DNA from: Micromonospora andamanensis
GTDB lineage: Bacteria > Actinomycetota > Actinomycetes > Mycobacteriales > Micromonosporaceae
Reading direction: 5' to 3'
Assembly: GCF_016863495.1 (NCBI RefSeq)
Contig: NZ_BOOZ01000005.1
Coordinates: 62,001-126,000, forward strand
DNA: 64,000 nt
Notes under the pieces: generated by a model
The model's input: the letters and a program-made list of their open reading frames with translations, nothing else
Databases searched by the model: none
Told to the model about the DNA's origin: nothing
Position numbers and translations under genes: made by a program
Shown: positions 17,161-27,343 of the stretch, in pieces
How positions within the stretch are numbered: the first letter of the stretch is position 1
How the letters are laid out: every line of letters starts with the position of its first letter

Positions 17161-18090
17161 TCAGACGCCTGGCCGGATGCCCCAGCTCCCGCGCCAGATG
17201 TCGCCCGGGGACAGGGTGATGAGATCCCGGCCGGACCGGAACGCGTCCGGCGGGCAGGTCATCGGCTCCACCGCCACCGACCGGCGGAACCGCTCGCCGG
17301 TGAGCGTGTCGCCGGTGAAGACCTGCCACCAGCCGAACTGGTCGTCGGCCCAGATCCGCAGCCCGGCGGAGTTGTCCGGCCCGGTGAGCGTCACCGAGGA
17401 GCCGCCGTCGGCGTCCCGGGCCACCTGCCCGAAGGCGAGATCCAGCACCGCGTCGCCGATCCGGCGCGGCTCGGTGTAGTCGTATTCGGTGCCGGTCACC
17501 ACGGCCGCGCCGACCGGCAGCAGCCGACCGTCGAGCATCAGCCGGGTCCGGGCGGGTACCCGCAGCGCGATGTCCTCCACGGGCACCCCCGGCAGCCGCA
17601 GGTACGGGTGCACGGAGAAACCGAAGGGCACCGCCTCGGTGCCGATGTTCGTCACCTCGTGCTCGGCGCGCAGCCCGTCAGCTCCCACACTCCACCTGGT
17701 ACGCAGCCGCAGCGGCCACGGGTACCCGGGCTGCGGCAGCAGGTCGTAGCCGACCGTGACCTCGTCCGGTCGCTGCTCGATCAGGTGCCACGACGCCCAG
17801 TTCACCAGGCCGTGGATGGCGTTGTGCCGCTCCGGCTCGGTCAGGTTGAGCTGCCTGGACTGCCCGCCGAAGGTGTAGACACCGTCACGGATCCGGTTCG
17901 GCCAGGGCGCGAGCACCTGCCCCGCCGAGCCCGGGCACACCTCGTCGGTGGCGTACCCGTCGAGGTGCTCGACCCCGTCCTGGCGGTAGGCGCGGAGCCC
18001 GCCGCCCACCTCGACGATTACCGCCTCGTGACCGGCGGCTGAGATGCTCCACTGCGCTCCCGACAGGGGGAGCGGATCGCGGCTGTCCAT
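17161..18090 (-). CDS. Aldose 1-epimerase family protein
   Basis: A 309-aa galactose-mutarotase-like protein that interconverts alpha and beta anomers of free sugars. Seen: PWPNRIRDGVYTFGG with the conserved Asn-Arg, HNAIHGLVNWASW with the active-site His, SVHPYLRLPG with the second His, and a late Glu in SVAVEPMTCPPDAF. Together these form the expected catalytic set. The start MDSRDPL was chosen over an in-frame GTG 42 nt upstream that reads as low-complexity Arg. It is 38 nt downstream of the MFS gene. Cytoplasmic; the preferred sugar is unknown. Confidence 0.9.
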   Translation of the reverse strand: MDSRDPLPLSGAQWSISAAGHEAVIVEVGGGLRAYRQDGVEHLDGYATDEVCPGSAGQVLAPWPNRIRDGVYTFGGQSRQLNLTEPERHNAIHGLVNWASWHLIEQRPDEVTVGYDLLPQPGYPWPLRLRTRWSVGADGLRAEHEVTNIGTEAVPFGFSVHPYLRLPGVPVEDIALRVPARTRLMLDGRLLPVGAAVVTGTEYDYTEPRRIGDAVLDLAFGQVARDADGGSSVTLTGPDNSAGLRIWADDQFGWWQVFTGDTLTGERFRRSVAVEPMTCPPDAFRSGRDLITLSPGDIWRGSWGIRPGV

Positions 18091-18128
18091 GTCGCCAGAC
18101 CCTAGCCGCCGACGCCGTAGTTCGCTCG

Positions 18129-19442
18129 TCACGGTCGGCGGCCCTGGTCAGGCTCGTGCTCACCCGCCACGGTCGGCGGGCGGTAGCGGGTCAACGCCGG
18201 GAAAGCCACCGCGAGCAGCACCGCGAGCATCGCCGCCGCCACACCGCCACCGACCCAGGCCACCCCGCTGCCGAACCCGGCCGCCATCGCGCCGGCCCGC
18301 AGGTCGCCCAGGCGCGGTCCACCGGCCACCACCACCGTGTTGACGCCCTGGAGCCGGCCGCGCATCCGGTCCGGGGCGTAGATCAACAGCATCGACTGTC
18401 GTACCACCGAGCTGACCAGGTCGGCGGCACCGGCCAGCACCAGCAGGACGACCACCAGCCAGAGTTGGCCGGCCAACCCGGCCAGCGCCACCGCGACCCC
18501 CCAACCCACCACGGCGAGCACCAGCACCAGACCCTGCCGGCGCACCCGGCCGATCCAGCCCGAGACCAGGCCGGCGAGCAGCGAGCCGATCGCGATGGAG
18601 CTGTAGAGCCAGCCCACCGCAGCACCGCCACCGAACCGTTCGGTCGCCACCTCGGGGAAGAGGGCCCGGGGGAAGGCGAACACCATCGCGATCAGGTCGA
18701 TGGCGAACGAGAGCAGCAGCACCGGGCTGCCGGCCAGGTACCGCACCCCGTCGACGATGCTGCGCAGCCCCGCCTGGCGCGGCCCGCCGTCCGGGTCGGG
18801 CTCCGGCGGCATGGCCGGCAGCCGCAGCGCCGCCCACACCAGGGCGGCGAGCAGCGTCGCGTCCACGGCGTACGCGACCGGCAGGGCCACCCCGAGATCC
18901 CAGATCGCCAGGATCAGGCCGGCGGCGAGCGGCCCGAGGACCGCTGTCGCCATCGCGGTGGTGAAGTTCAGTGTGGTGGCCGCCGGCACCAGCTCGGCCG
19001 GAACCAGCCGGGCCACGAGTGCGCCACGGGCCGGACCGGAGATCGCGAACGCCACCGAACTCAACGCGACAAGGGTCAGCAGGAGGACCGGGCTGCCGAT
19101 GTCGAGCAACGCCTGGGCCAGCAGCCCCAGCACGGCCACCCAGAGCAGCACGGAGCCGCCCAGCAGCACCCGCCGCCGGTCGATGGCGTCCGCGACCGCG
19201 CCACCCCAGAGCCCGAAGACCAGCAGCGGTACGAAGGCGGCGACGCCGAGCAGACCGACCCAGAGGGAGTCCTCGGTGAGCGCGTACATCTCCACCGGGA
19301 CTGCGACCGCGGTGAACTGGAAACCGAACATCGCGATGGCGTTGCCGATCCACAGCCGCCGGTACGCCGGCACCCGCAGCGGACGCAGATCGATCGCCCA
19401 GCGGCGCCGCTCACGCTGCCGCTCCGTGCTGCCGACGGTCAC
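18129..19442 (-). CDS. MFS transporter (EntS-like exporter)
   Basis: A 437-aa major facilitator with about 12 membrane helices. Seen: [23 protein letters not shown] at the start of helix 1, the loop 2-3 motif [16 protein letters not shown], and [19 protein letters not shown] late in the protein. These are typical of the EntS/siderophore-exporter-like MFS branch. The GTG start overlaps the pdxH stop as GTGA. The substrate is unknown; the pairing with pdxH, an epimerase and a nitroreductase gives no obvious cargo. Confidence 0.9.
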   Translation of the reverse strand: MTVGSTERQRERRRWAIDLRPLRVPAYRRLWIGNAIAMFGFQFTAVAVPVEMYALTEDSLWVGLLGVAAFVPLLVFGLWGGAVADAIDRRRVLLGGSVLLWVAVLGLLAQALLDIGSPVLLLTLVALSSVAFAISGPARGALVARLVPAELVPAATTLNFTTAMATAVLGPLAAGLILAIWDLGVALPVAYAVDATLLAALVWAALRLPAMPPEPDPDGGPRQAGLRSIVDGVRYLAGSPVLLLSFAIDLIAMVFAFPRALFPEVATERFGGGAAVGWLYSSIAIGSLLAGLVSGWIGRVRRQGLVLVLAVVGWGVAVALAGLAGQLWLVVVLLVLAGAADLVSSVVRQSMLLIYAPDRMRGRLQGVNTVVVAGGPRLGDLRAGAMAAGFGSGVAWVGGGVAAAMLAVLLAVAFPALTRYRPPTVAGEHEPDQGRRP

Positions 19443-20092
19443 GGTGCCAGCCGCTCCACGACCCAACCCGCACCGGTACGGCGGAACCGCAGCCGGTCGT
19501 GCAGCCGGCTCGCCCGGCCCTGCCAGAACTCGACCGAGTCGGGACACACCCGCAGCCCACCCCAGTGCGGTGGGGCGGGGATCGGCGCCACGTCGGCGAA
19601 ACGCTCCGCCGCGGCCCGGTACGCGTCGTCGAGGGTGGCCCGGTCCGGCAGCACCGACGACTGGGCGCTGGCCCAGGCACCGAGTTGCGAACCGCGCGGG
19701 CGGCTGGCGAAGTACGCCTCGGTCTGCGCCCGGTCGAGTCGCTCCACCGGGCCGGTGACGATCACCTGTCGCTGTATCGGGAACCACGGAAAGAGCAGGC
19801 TGGCGTACGGGTTGGCGGCCACCTCGACGCCCTTGCGGGAGCCGTAGTTGGTGAAGAGCACGAACCCCTCCGGGTCGTACCCCTTGAGCAGCACCGTCCG
19901 CGCGCTCGGCCGGCCAGCGGCGTCAGCGGTGCCGAACACCATGGCGTTCGGCTCGGGCAACTCGGCGGCGACCGCGTCGGCGAACCACCTGTCGAACTGG
20001 GCGTGCCAGTCGGCGGCCAGTTCGCTCTCCGTCAGGCCCGACTCGGCGGCGTACTCGTGCCGCATGCCGGCCGGCACCGGTGTGTCCCCCAT
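19439..20092 (-). CDS. pdxH: Pyridoxine/pyridoxamine 5'-phosphate oxidase
   Basis: FMN-dependent last step of pyridoxal 5'-phosphate synthesis and salvage. Seen: 217 aa, full length, with [22 protein letters not shown], the FMN-contact [25 protein letters not shown], and the C-terminal signature [19 protein letters not shown] ... [10 protein letters not shown]. The ATG is preceded by GGGGAGGAG 11 nt upstream; a GTG one codon earlier is equally possible. Divergent from the citrate synthase gene. Confidence 0.95.
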   Translation of the reverse strand: MGDTPVPAGMRHEYAAESGLTESELAADWHAQFDRWFADAVAAELPEPNAMVFGTADAAGRPSARTVLLKGYDPEGFVLFTNYGSRKGVEVAANPYASLLFPWFPIQRQVIVTGPVERLDRAQTEAYFASRPRGSQLGAWASAQSSVLPDRATLDDAYRAAAERFADVAPIPAPPHWGGLRVCPDSVEFWQGRASRLHDRLRFRRTGAGWVVERLAP

Positions 20093-20346
20093 CACGTTCC
20101 CGCTCCTCCCCCGTCGGGCCGGTACGCGCCCGGCGACCAGCCCGTCCGGCCCAGTCTTATCGGTGCCGGACGGGGGCCGGCAAGCGGGATGTCGCCAGCA
20201 GCACATCGACAGCGTCTCGCGCACCCGGCCACCAGCAGGCAAGATGTCACGAACACATCCCTGAGGGTCGCCTAAGGCGCTCACCCGGCCGGGGCCGGGA
20301 CACCGAGCCCGGGCGGGCGCACCGACCACACACCAGGAGCAGTGAG

Positions 20347-21453
20347 ATGGCCGATTTCAAACCCGGACTTGAGGGCGTCGTAGCCTTCGAAACCGTGATC
20401 GCCGAGCCCGACCGCGAGGGCGGTGCGCTGCGCTATCGCGGGGTCGACATCGAGGACCTGATCGGCCAGGTTTCCTTCGGCAACGTTTGGGCGCTGCTCG
20501 TCGACGGCCGCTTCGGCCCGGGCCTGCCGCCGGCCGAGCCGTTCCCGGTACCGGTGCACTCCGGTGACATCCGGGTCGACGTGCAGTCCGCCGTCGCCAT
20601 GCTCGCTCCGTACTGGGGCCTGCAGCAGCTGCTGGACATCTCCGACGAGCAGGCCCGCGAGGACCTTGCCCGGGTGTCGGTCACCGCACTCTCCTTCGTC
20701 GCCCAGTCCGCGCGCGGCCTCGGGCTGCCGGCGGTCCCGCAGAAGGAGATCGACAAGGCGGAGACGGTTGTCGAGCGCTTCATGAAGCGGTGGCGCGGTG
20801 AGCCCGACCCCCGGCACGTCAAGGCGGTCGACGCGTACTTCATCTCGGCGGCCGAGCACGGCCTGAACGCCTCCACCTTCACCGCCCGGATCGTCGCCTC
20901 CACTGGCGCGGACGCCGCCGCCTGCATCTCCTCGGGCATCGGCGCGCTCTCCGGTCCGCTGCACGGCGGCGCCCCGTCGCGGGTGCTGACCATGCTTGAG
21001 GCGGTCGAGCGCAGCGGCGACGCGGAGGGCTACGTCAAGGGGGTGCTCGACCGGGGCGAGCGGCTGATGGGCTTCGGCCACCGGGTCTACCGGGCCGAGG
21101 ACCCGCGCGCCCGGGTGCTCCGCCGCACCGCCAAGGAGCTGGGTGCCCCGCGCTTCGAGGTAGCCGAGGCTCTGGAGAAGGCCGCCCTCGCGGAGTTGCA
21201 GGCCCGCCGGCCGGACCGGGTGCTCGCCACGAACGTCGAATTCTGGTCCGCCGTGGTGCTCGACTTCGCCGAGGTACCGGCGCACATGTTCACCTCCATG
21301 TTCACCTGCGCCCGGATGGGCGGCTGGAGCGCGCACATCCTGGAACAGAAGAAGCTCCAGCGGCTGGTCCGCCCCTCGGCCCGCTACGTGGGCCCGGGCA
21401 CCCGTAAGCCGCACGAGGTAGACGGCTGGGACGCCGTCCCGCACGACGTCTGA
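20347..21453 (+). CDS. citA: Citrate synthase 2
   Basis: Condenses oxaloacetate and acetyl-CoA to citrate. Seen: 368 aa, the short actinobacterial type. It starts [20 protein letters not shown], with [21 protein letters not shown] carrying the catalytic His, and [19 protein letters not shown] carrying the second His and CoA-contact residues. AGGAG lies 7 nt before the ATG. It is divergent from pdxH and followed by a strong hairpin, so it is probably monocistronic. The gene next to serC and sepH matches the order I recall for Mycobacterium tuberculosis CitA. Confidence 0.95.
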   Translation: MADFKPGLEGVVAFETVIAEPDREGGALRYRGVDIEDLIGQVSFGNVWALLVDGRFGPGLPPAEPFPVPVHSGDIRVDVQSAVAMLAPYWGLQQLLDISDEQAREDLARVSVTALSFVAQSARGLGLPAVPQKEIDKAETVVERFMKRWRGEPDPRHVKAVDAYFISAAEHGLNASTFTARIVASTGADAAACISSGIGALSGPLHGGAPSRVLTMLEAVERSGDAEGYVKGVLDRGERLMGFGHRVYRAEDPRARVLRRTAKELGAPRFEVAEALEKAALAELQARRPDRVLATNVEFWSAVVLDFAEVPAHMFTSMFTCARMGGWSAHILEQKKLQRLVRPSARYVGPGTRKPHEVDGWDAVPHDV

Positions 21454-21461
21454 GATGCAGC

Positions 21462-21500
21462 GGAAGGGCCCCTTCGCCGAATGGCGGAGGGGCCCTTTCC
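21462..21500 (+). terminator. Rho-independent-type hairpin after citrate synthase
   Basis: GGAAGGGGCCC-type arms (21462-21478 and 21484-21500) form a near-perfect stem of about 17 bp with a short ATTC-type loop, starting 9 nt after the citA stop. The second arm ends in TTTCC, the nearest thing to a T-run. The location and stability support termination. Confidence 0.8.
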
Positions 21501-21601
21501 GACTCGCTCGGGCGGCAGGCCAGGTCAGGCGGCTGTGGCGGACGCCTCACGGTTCAGGGTGGGACCAGCGCCCGGACCGGCGGTGACTGGTGCGAGGATG
21601 A

Positions 21602-22855
<1,254 letters not shown>

Positions 22856-22876
22856 GACCGCCGGCCGGACGTGACC

Positions 22877-22912
22877 GCGGGCCCGGCACCCCGGACGGGG
22901 TGCCGGGCCCGC
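22877..22912 (+). terminator. Perfect 16-bp GC hairpin after serC
   Basis: GCGGGCCCGGCACCCC at 22877-22892 pairs perfectly with 22897-22912 around a GGAC tetraloop, 22 nt past the serC stop. It has no T-run, like many actinobacterial terminators. Confidence 0.85.
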
Positions 22913-23152
22913 ACCGCACGACGCCACCGTCGACCTCCGGCGCTCGGGTGACAACGGACCACTTCGGACCTGATGCGCGCCACTGTCGGCCGTCGGAAGC
23001 TGACCCGTCGCACAGCGGCGGAGCAGGTGGATCCGCCGCTTACCCGGGCGTGGCGTCTCCCACCGGGAGACGGATGGGCGTACCGTGGAGCGCAACGCCC
23101 CGGGTGGCCGGCTCGTGGCGTACGGCCAGCGAAGCGGGACGGAGGCAACGCG

Positions 23153-24235
23153 ATGCGCCCAGTACGCTTCGTCGCCCTCTCCGAGGACGGCCAGGCCCTG
23201 GTGCTCGCCGACGAGGTCGGGCGACTGCTCGCCCTGCCGTTGGACGAGCGTATCGCCGGAGCGCTGCACGCCGAGCCGGGTACGCCCACGCTCGCGGTGG
23301 CACCGGCCGCCGCTGACCCGGTGCCTTCCCTGTCCCCTCGGGACATTCAGGCCCGGATCCGTTCCGGTGAGTCCGCCGAGGACGTCGCCCGGATCGCCGG
23401 TGTCCCGGTTGACCGGGTGCTCCGCTACGCCGGGCCGGTGCTCCAGGAACGCGCGATGCTCGCCCAGCATGCCCGGCGCACCCGGCTCAAGGGCGCCGAG
23501 AAGCCCACGCCGCTCGCCGAGGTGGTGAACGGCCGGCTCGCCCAACACGGGATCGACACCGAGAAGATCTCCTGGGACGCGTGGCGGCGCGACGACGGCA
23601 CCTGGCGGATCGTCGCCACCTGGCCGTCCGGCAAGGCCACCGCACAGGCGGTCTGGGATCTGGACAAGACCCGACAGTCGGTGACCCCGCACGACGACAT
23701 GGCGCAATATCTCTGCGCCGAGCGCCCGACGCCGATCCTGGGCCAGGAGCCGGCACCGGAGCGGGGCGGCCACGCCCTGCCCGGCCCGTCGCGCGGTGAA
23801 CCGAGCCGGGGTGGGCACGGCCTGCCGTCACCCGCCGAGCCGGGACGTTCGGGTCGTGACCCGATCCGCGCCGGCCGCGACGCCCTGCTCGCCTCCCTCG
23901 ACCGGCCGCTCGGCTCGACCTCGGGCCGTGGTCTCGAGCCACGTTCACCGGCCGCGCTCGCCGGCGGTCCGGACGCGCAGCGCCAGCGGGCCGTCTCCGG
24001 GGGTGCTGCGGCCCTGCTCGGTGGCGGTCAGGGCTCGGCTTTCGACGACGACGCGGACGCGCCGAAGGAGGTCCCGGCCGTGCCCTCGTTGGCGGTGCTG
24101 CGGCCCCGCCGGACGAACGCCCCAGCCGCCGGTGCCACCGAGTCCGCCGAGCCCGGCGGCAAGCCGCGCAAGCGCCTGCCCAGCTGGGACGACGTCCTCT
24201 TCGGCACCGGCCCCGCTGCCCGCGAATCCTCCTAA
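23153..24235 (+). CDS. sepH: Septation protein SepH (DUF3071)
   Basis: A cell-division protein that stimulates FtsZ assembly. Seen: 360 aa. The N-terminal DUF3071 domain is at about residues 1-165, starting MRPVRFVALSEDGQALVLADEVGR. It contains a helix-turn-helix-like EDVARIAGVPVDRVLRYAGPV and the conserved ISWDAWRRDDGTWRI stretch. The C-terminal half is a disordered, Pro/Gly/Arg-rich linker ending in PRKRLPSWDDVLFG, a conserved terminal motif. GGAGG precedes the ATG. Known from Streptomyces venezuelae work on SepH. Transcription would run toward the IS element at 24.3 kb. Confidence 0.92.
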   Translation: MRPVRFVALSEDGQALVLADEVGRLLALPLDERIAGALHAEPGTPTLAVAPAAADPVPSLSPRDIQARIRSGESAEDVARIAGVPVDRVLRYAGPVLQERAMLAQHARRTRLKGAEKPTPLAEVVNGRLAQHGIDTEKISWDAWRRDDGTWRIVATWPSGKATAQAVWDLDKTRQSVTPHDDMAQYLCAERPTPILGQEPAPERGGHALPGPSRGEPSRGGHGLPSPAEPGRSGRDPIRAGRDALLASLDRPLGSTSGRGLEPRSPAALAGGPDAQRQRAVSGGAAALLGGGQGSAFDDDADAPKEVPAVPSLAVLRPRRTNAPAAGATESAEPGGKPRKRLPSWDDVLFGTGPAARESS

Positions 24236-24282
24236 CCCACAGTCCCCACCCCACCCGCGCCCCTCCCTCCCCTCCCTTTCCG

Positions 24283-24333
24283 CGCCGATCTTGCACTTTC
24301 CGTCGGGACATCAGTCCGATAAGGGACGTTTCG
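24283..24333. repeat. Left half of a dispersed palindrome, interrupted by the IS element
   Basis: CGCCGATCTTGCACTTT at 24283-24299 is exactly complementary to 26083-26099 on the other side of the insertion sequence. The following 27 bases (24307-24333) match in length, and at 16 positions, the loop of the intact copy at 53475-53543. Before insertion this formed a hairpin between convergent sepH and thpR, probably a bidirectional terminator. Confidence 0.8.
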
Positions 24334-26071
24334 GAGCCTGTCGCAGTATGCCGTGTCTAGCCGGGGCGTCAGCGGCGTTTCTGGGAGAATTGGTTATGGC
24401 CCGCGGTTATCGTCCTGTGCTGCGTGATCAGGTGTTTCTTCTGCCGCCGGATATGCGGGATTGGTTGCCGGACGATCATCTGGTGTGGTTCGTCCTCGAT
24501 GTCGTCGAGATGCTTGACGTCTCCGCGTTCGAGGCGTGTCGTCGCCGTGGTGGGGTTGGCGCGGCAGGGTATGACCCGCGGATGGTGCTGGCTCTTCTGG
24601 TCTACGCATACTGCCGAGGAGTGCGTTCGTCCCGGCAGGTCGAGCGGCTCTGTCACACCGATGTCGCGTTCAAGGTCCTGTGCGCCGGAGATATCCCTGA
24701 TCACGCGACGATCGCACGGTTCCGGGCGGGCTCCGAGGATGCGTTTGCTGGGTTGTTCACGCAGGTGCTGATGATCGCGGCGCGGGCAGGGCTTGCCCGG
24801 TTCGGCACGATCGCGATCGATGGCACCAAGATTCCCGCGAACGCGTCGATCGACGCGAACCGGGGACAGGACTGGTTCGACCAGCAGGCTACGCAGATCG
24901 CCACCGGCATCGTCGAGGAAGCAGCTGACGTCGATGCCTCCGAGAACGCGCAAGCGTGTCACGACGGCGGCGAGGCCAACGGTGACCGTGTCCCCACAGC
25001 CTTGGCTGACCGGTCGGGCCGGGCGCAGCGTATTCGGCGCGCGGCGGCGGAGCTGGCTGAGCAGCAGCAGCGTCTGAAGGCCGACGATGAGGCGAGGAAG
25101 ATGGCGGCCCAGGCTCGACTGGAGGCATCACGAGCTGGTCGGCCGGTGCGCGGCCGGATCCCGGATGGGCCATTGCGGCTTGCTGAGGCGAGAGCTCATC
25201 TGGAGCGCGAGCTGCGCGACCACCAAGCGAAACTCGCCCGCAGGGCCGCGTTGATCGCTGCGGGGAAGAAGCCGATGGGTGCTCCGCCTGTCCCGACCGA
25301 AGAACACTCCCGGATTATCAGAGCCCGCCGTGTCGTCGCTGCGGCCGAAACCGCGGCCACAGCGGCTGGCAATCGCCAGGCTCCCGCGAAATCTCTGCCG
25401 AAGACCGTCGCGAACATCACCGATCCGGACTCGCGGGTGATGCCCACCCGTCGCGGGTTCCTCCAGGGTTACAACGCGCAGGTCGCGGTCACCAGCGACC
25501 ACGTTATCGCTGCTGTCGATGTGAACCGGAACCCCAACGACATGGGATCGTTCGTGCCGATGATGACCGCCGCGGTTGACGCTGCCGCTGCCGCGCACCA
25601 GGCAACCGGTTCGCCCGATCATCAGATCGGGCTCGTGCTGGCCGATGCCGGCTACTGCAGCAACAGCAACCTGAACGCGCCCGGACCGGACCGGCTCATC
25701 GCCCTGGCCAAGAGCCGCGAGCAGGCCACAGCGGCGTTGCGTTCACCTACCGACGGTCCGCCACCCGTTGGCGCGACAACACGAGAGGCGATGGCTCACC
25801 GACTCAGGACCGCTGAAGGCGCCAAGGCTTACAAGAGACGCGGCGCGACCGTCGAACCCAGCATCGGAACCCTCAAAACCATCCTGGACAGATTCTCCCG
25901 ACGAGGAATCGCCGCTGCCCGAAGCGAACTGAACCTCGCAGCCGCCGCCTACAACATCCGCAAGATCCACACAGCGGCAGTCTGACGCACCAGCACCGAA
26001 GGCCAGTTGAGCCGGGCAGCGCAATCAAGCCAGCCCGCTCCGCACCGCCATCGGCATTCTGCGACAGGCTC
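24334..26071 (+). mobile_element. IS1182-like insertion sequence, complete
   Basis: 1738 bp bounded by 20-bp terminal inverted repeats, GAGCCTGTCGCAGTATGCCG at 24334-24353 and its complement at 26052-26071 with one mismatch (T/A at position 14). It carries a single full-length transposase. No perfect target duplication is visible; TTCG before the left end and TTCA after the right end could be a degenerate 4-bp one. The element lies exactly between the loop and right arm of a palindromic repeat. GC is visibly lower than the flanking genes, consistent with recent arrival. Confidence 0.9.
24396..25985 (+). CDS. IS1182 family transposase (DDE)
   Basis: A 529-aa intact transposase. Seen: the N-terminal DUF772-type domain YRPVLRDQVFLLPPDMRDWL ... 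FKVLCAGDIPDHATIARFR, then the RNase H-like DDE core with AIDGTKIPA (Asp142), VLADAGYCSN (Asp417) and VEPSIGTLKT (Glu487). A basic, coiled insertion lies between the first and second Asp. GGGAG is 8 nt before the ATG. No frameshift or stop interrupts it, so the element may still be active. Known: IS1182 group of the IS1182 family, distantly IS5-like. Confidence 0.93.
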   Translation: MARGYRPVLRDQVFLLPPDMRDWLPDDHLVWFVLDVVEMLDVSAFEACRRRGGVGAAGYDPRMVLALLVYAYCRGVRSSRQVERLCHTDVAFKVLCAGDIPDHATIARFRAGSEDAFAGLFTQVLMIAARAGLARFGTIAIDGTKIPANASIDANRGQDWFDQQATQIATGIVEEAADVDASENAQACHDGGEANGDRVPTALADRSGRAQRIRRAAAELAEQQQRLKADDEARKMAAQARLEASRAGRPVRGRIPDGPLRLAEARAHLERELRDHQAKLARRAALIAAGKKPMGAPPVPTEEHSRIIRARRVVAAAETAATAAGNRQAPAKSLPKTVANITDPDSRVMPTRRGFLQGYNAQVAVTSDHVIAAVDVNRNPNDMGSFVPMMTAAVDAAAAAHQATGSPDHQIGLVLADAGYCSNSNLNAPGPDRLIALAKSREQATAALRSPTDGPPPVGATTREAMAHRLRTAEGAKAYKRRGATVEPSIGTLKTILDRFSRRGIAAARSELNLAAAAYNIRKIHTAAV

Positions 26072-26075
26072 TTCA

Positions 26076-26099
26076 GCGACCAAAAGTGCAAGATCGGCG
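26076..26099. repeat. Right half of the palindrome split by the IS element
   Basis: GCGACCAAAAGTGCAAGATCGG from 26076 aligns position by position with the right arm of the intact copy at 53523-53543, and 26083-26099 complements 24283-24299. Only 4 nt (TTCA) separate it from the IS right end. Confidence 0.8.
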
Positions 26100-26130
26100 G
26101 GAAGCCGGCGGGGGCGGGAAGTCGGCGGGG

Positions 26131-26727
26131 TTAGAGGGGCCAGGCGGCGAGGTGGTGGTAGCGCGAGGGGGGTCCGGGTTGGCTGTGCACCAGCACCAAC
26201 TCCTCGGCTGGCCAGGGCGGGCCGAGGTAGTCGTCGAGGGTGGCCAGGTCCGCCTCGATGTCGGTGTGCGGCAGCCGATCGCCCGGACGGGCGATGGTCA
26301 GGTGCGGCCGGAACGGCTTCTCGTCGACTGGCAGCCCGGCTGCGGCCAACCCGGTGCGAACGACGCCCGCCAGCGCCATCAGGCGGGACACGTCGCCGCG
26401 TACGTCGACCCAGAGCACTGTGCTGCGGCCCCAGCCGAACCGGCCACCGCCGCCTAGGCGTAGGACCGGCGGCCCGGCCAGCCGCGCGCCCAGCACAGCA
26501 CCGCCGCGAGCATCGTCGACGGCGCCCCCGAGCGCCTGCCGCACCTCGGCCAACCGGGCGGCCTCCACCTCGCCGAGGAAGGCGAGTGTGAGGTGGGCCG
26601 TCGTCGGATCGACAATCCGGACGTTGGTGCCGGCAGCCGAAGCCGCCGCCAGACGTAACCGGGCCACCTGTGCGTTCAGGTGCACGGTGGCCTCGGCTGG
26701 TGGGTAGATCGCGGTGAAGAGTCGCAC
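26131..26727 (-). CDS. thpR: RNA 2',3'-cyclic phosphodiesterase (2'-5' RNA ligase family)
   Basis: A 198-aa 2H phosphoesterase. Seen: MRLFTAIYPP start and the two catalytic HxT motifs, HLTLAFLG (His45, Thr47) and HLTIARPG (His142, Thr144), with typical spacing. Known: ThpR hydrolyses 2',3'-cyclic phosphate ends of RNA to 2'-phosphate and can ligate in vitro. The biological role is unclear. It converges on sepH, with the split palindrome and IS in between; the IS does not touch the coding region. Confidence 0.9.
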   Translation of the reverse strand: MRLFTAIYPPAEATVHLNAQVARLRLAAASAAGTNVRIVDPTTAHLTLAFLGEVEAARLAEVRQALGGAVDDARGGAVLGARLAGPPVLRLGGGGRFGWGRSTVLWVDVRGDVSRLMALAGVVRTGLAAAGLPVDEKPFRPHLTIARPGDRLPHTDIEADLATLDDYLGPPWPAEELVLVHSQPGPPSRYHHLAAWPL

Positions 26728-26744
26728 CTGTCACAGGATGGCAG

Positions 26745-27251
26745 TCAGAGCCACCGCTCGGGTTGCTCGGGGCGGGCGGGCGGCAGCCGTAGGCCGGCGG
26801 TGTCCAGCTCGGCCTCGACCCGTACCCGTTCGATCTGCCGGTCGATGCCTGTCAACTCGGCGAGATGCTCGGTGATGCCCAGCGCCCGGCAGGCGAGACG
26901 GAGCCGGTCGTCGTACGCGTCGAGCACGTCGCTGTGCCACACGACAGTTCTGCTGCCGCCGGCCCGGTCCCGGCGCAGGCACCGCAGGTCGGCTGCGATC
27001 TGCTCCAAGGGCCGCCGGTCCATCCGGTCGAGCGCGTCGAGGTCGATCCGGTCGGCGACCGCGCCCGCGTCGGCAGCCTCATCCAACTGGGCGACCAGTC
27101 GTCGTTCCCGGCGCCGCTGCCGCCACTCGCCGTACCGACAGGCCAGCCGGTCGATGACTTCGTCGGTGCAGATGATCAGCGCGATCAGCACCGGTACGAA
27201 GACCACAGCCGCCAGCGCCACAGCCAGGAGCAGTAAGCGTAGGACTTCCAC
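26745..27251 (-). CDS. Conserved hypothetical single-pass membrane protein
   Basis: I do not recognise this family. The 168-aa product begins with a hydrophobic segment at about residues 5-27 (LLLLAVALAAVVFVPVLIALII), followed by a very basic stretch RYGEWRQRRRERR and an acidic/basic helical region containing WHSDVLDAYDDRLRLACRALGI. The basic patch after the helix predicts a cytoplasmic C-terminal domain. It ends 17 nt before the thpR start on the same strand, so the two are probably co-transcribed. Confidence 0.7.
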   Translation of the reverse strand: MEVLRLLLLAVALAAVVFVPVLIALIICTDEVIDRLACRYGEWRQRRRERRLVAQLDEAADAGAVADRIDLDALDRMDRRPLEQIAADLRCLRRDRAGGSRTVVWHSDVLDAYDDRLRLACRALGITEHLAELTGIDRQIERVRVEAELDTAGLRLPPARPEQPERWL

Positions 27252-27301
27252 CCATCGAAGCTATGCCGCTGCGGAGCGTCAGGTAACCGATTTTCCGCAT
27301 T

Positions 27302-27331
27302 CTGCGGGCCCGGCGACGGGCTGGCCCGCAG
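27302..27331 (-). terminator. Hairpin after the MFS gene
   Basis: CTGCGGGCC at 27302-27310 pairs with GGCCCGCAG at 27323-27331 across a 12-nt loop, just past the stop of the minus-strand MFS gene. In that direction it is followed by an A/T-richer stretch. Confidence 0.6.
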
Positions 27332-27343
27332 TGCCGACTCCGC

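Noticed and set aside
23796..25985. Continuous frame from sepH region into the transposase
   Set aside because: The part before 24396 is an out-of-frame reading of sepH and the intergenic DNA; the transposase has its own ATG and ribosome site. Not a fusion.
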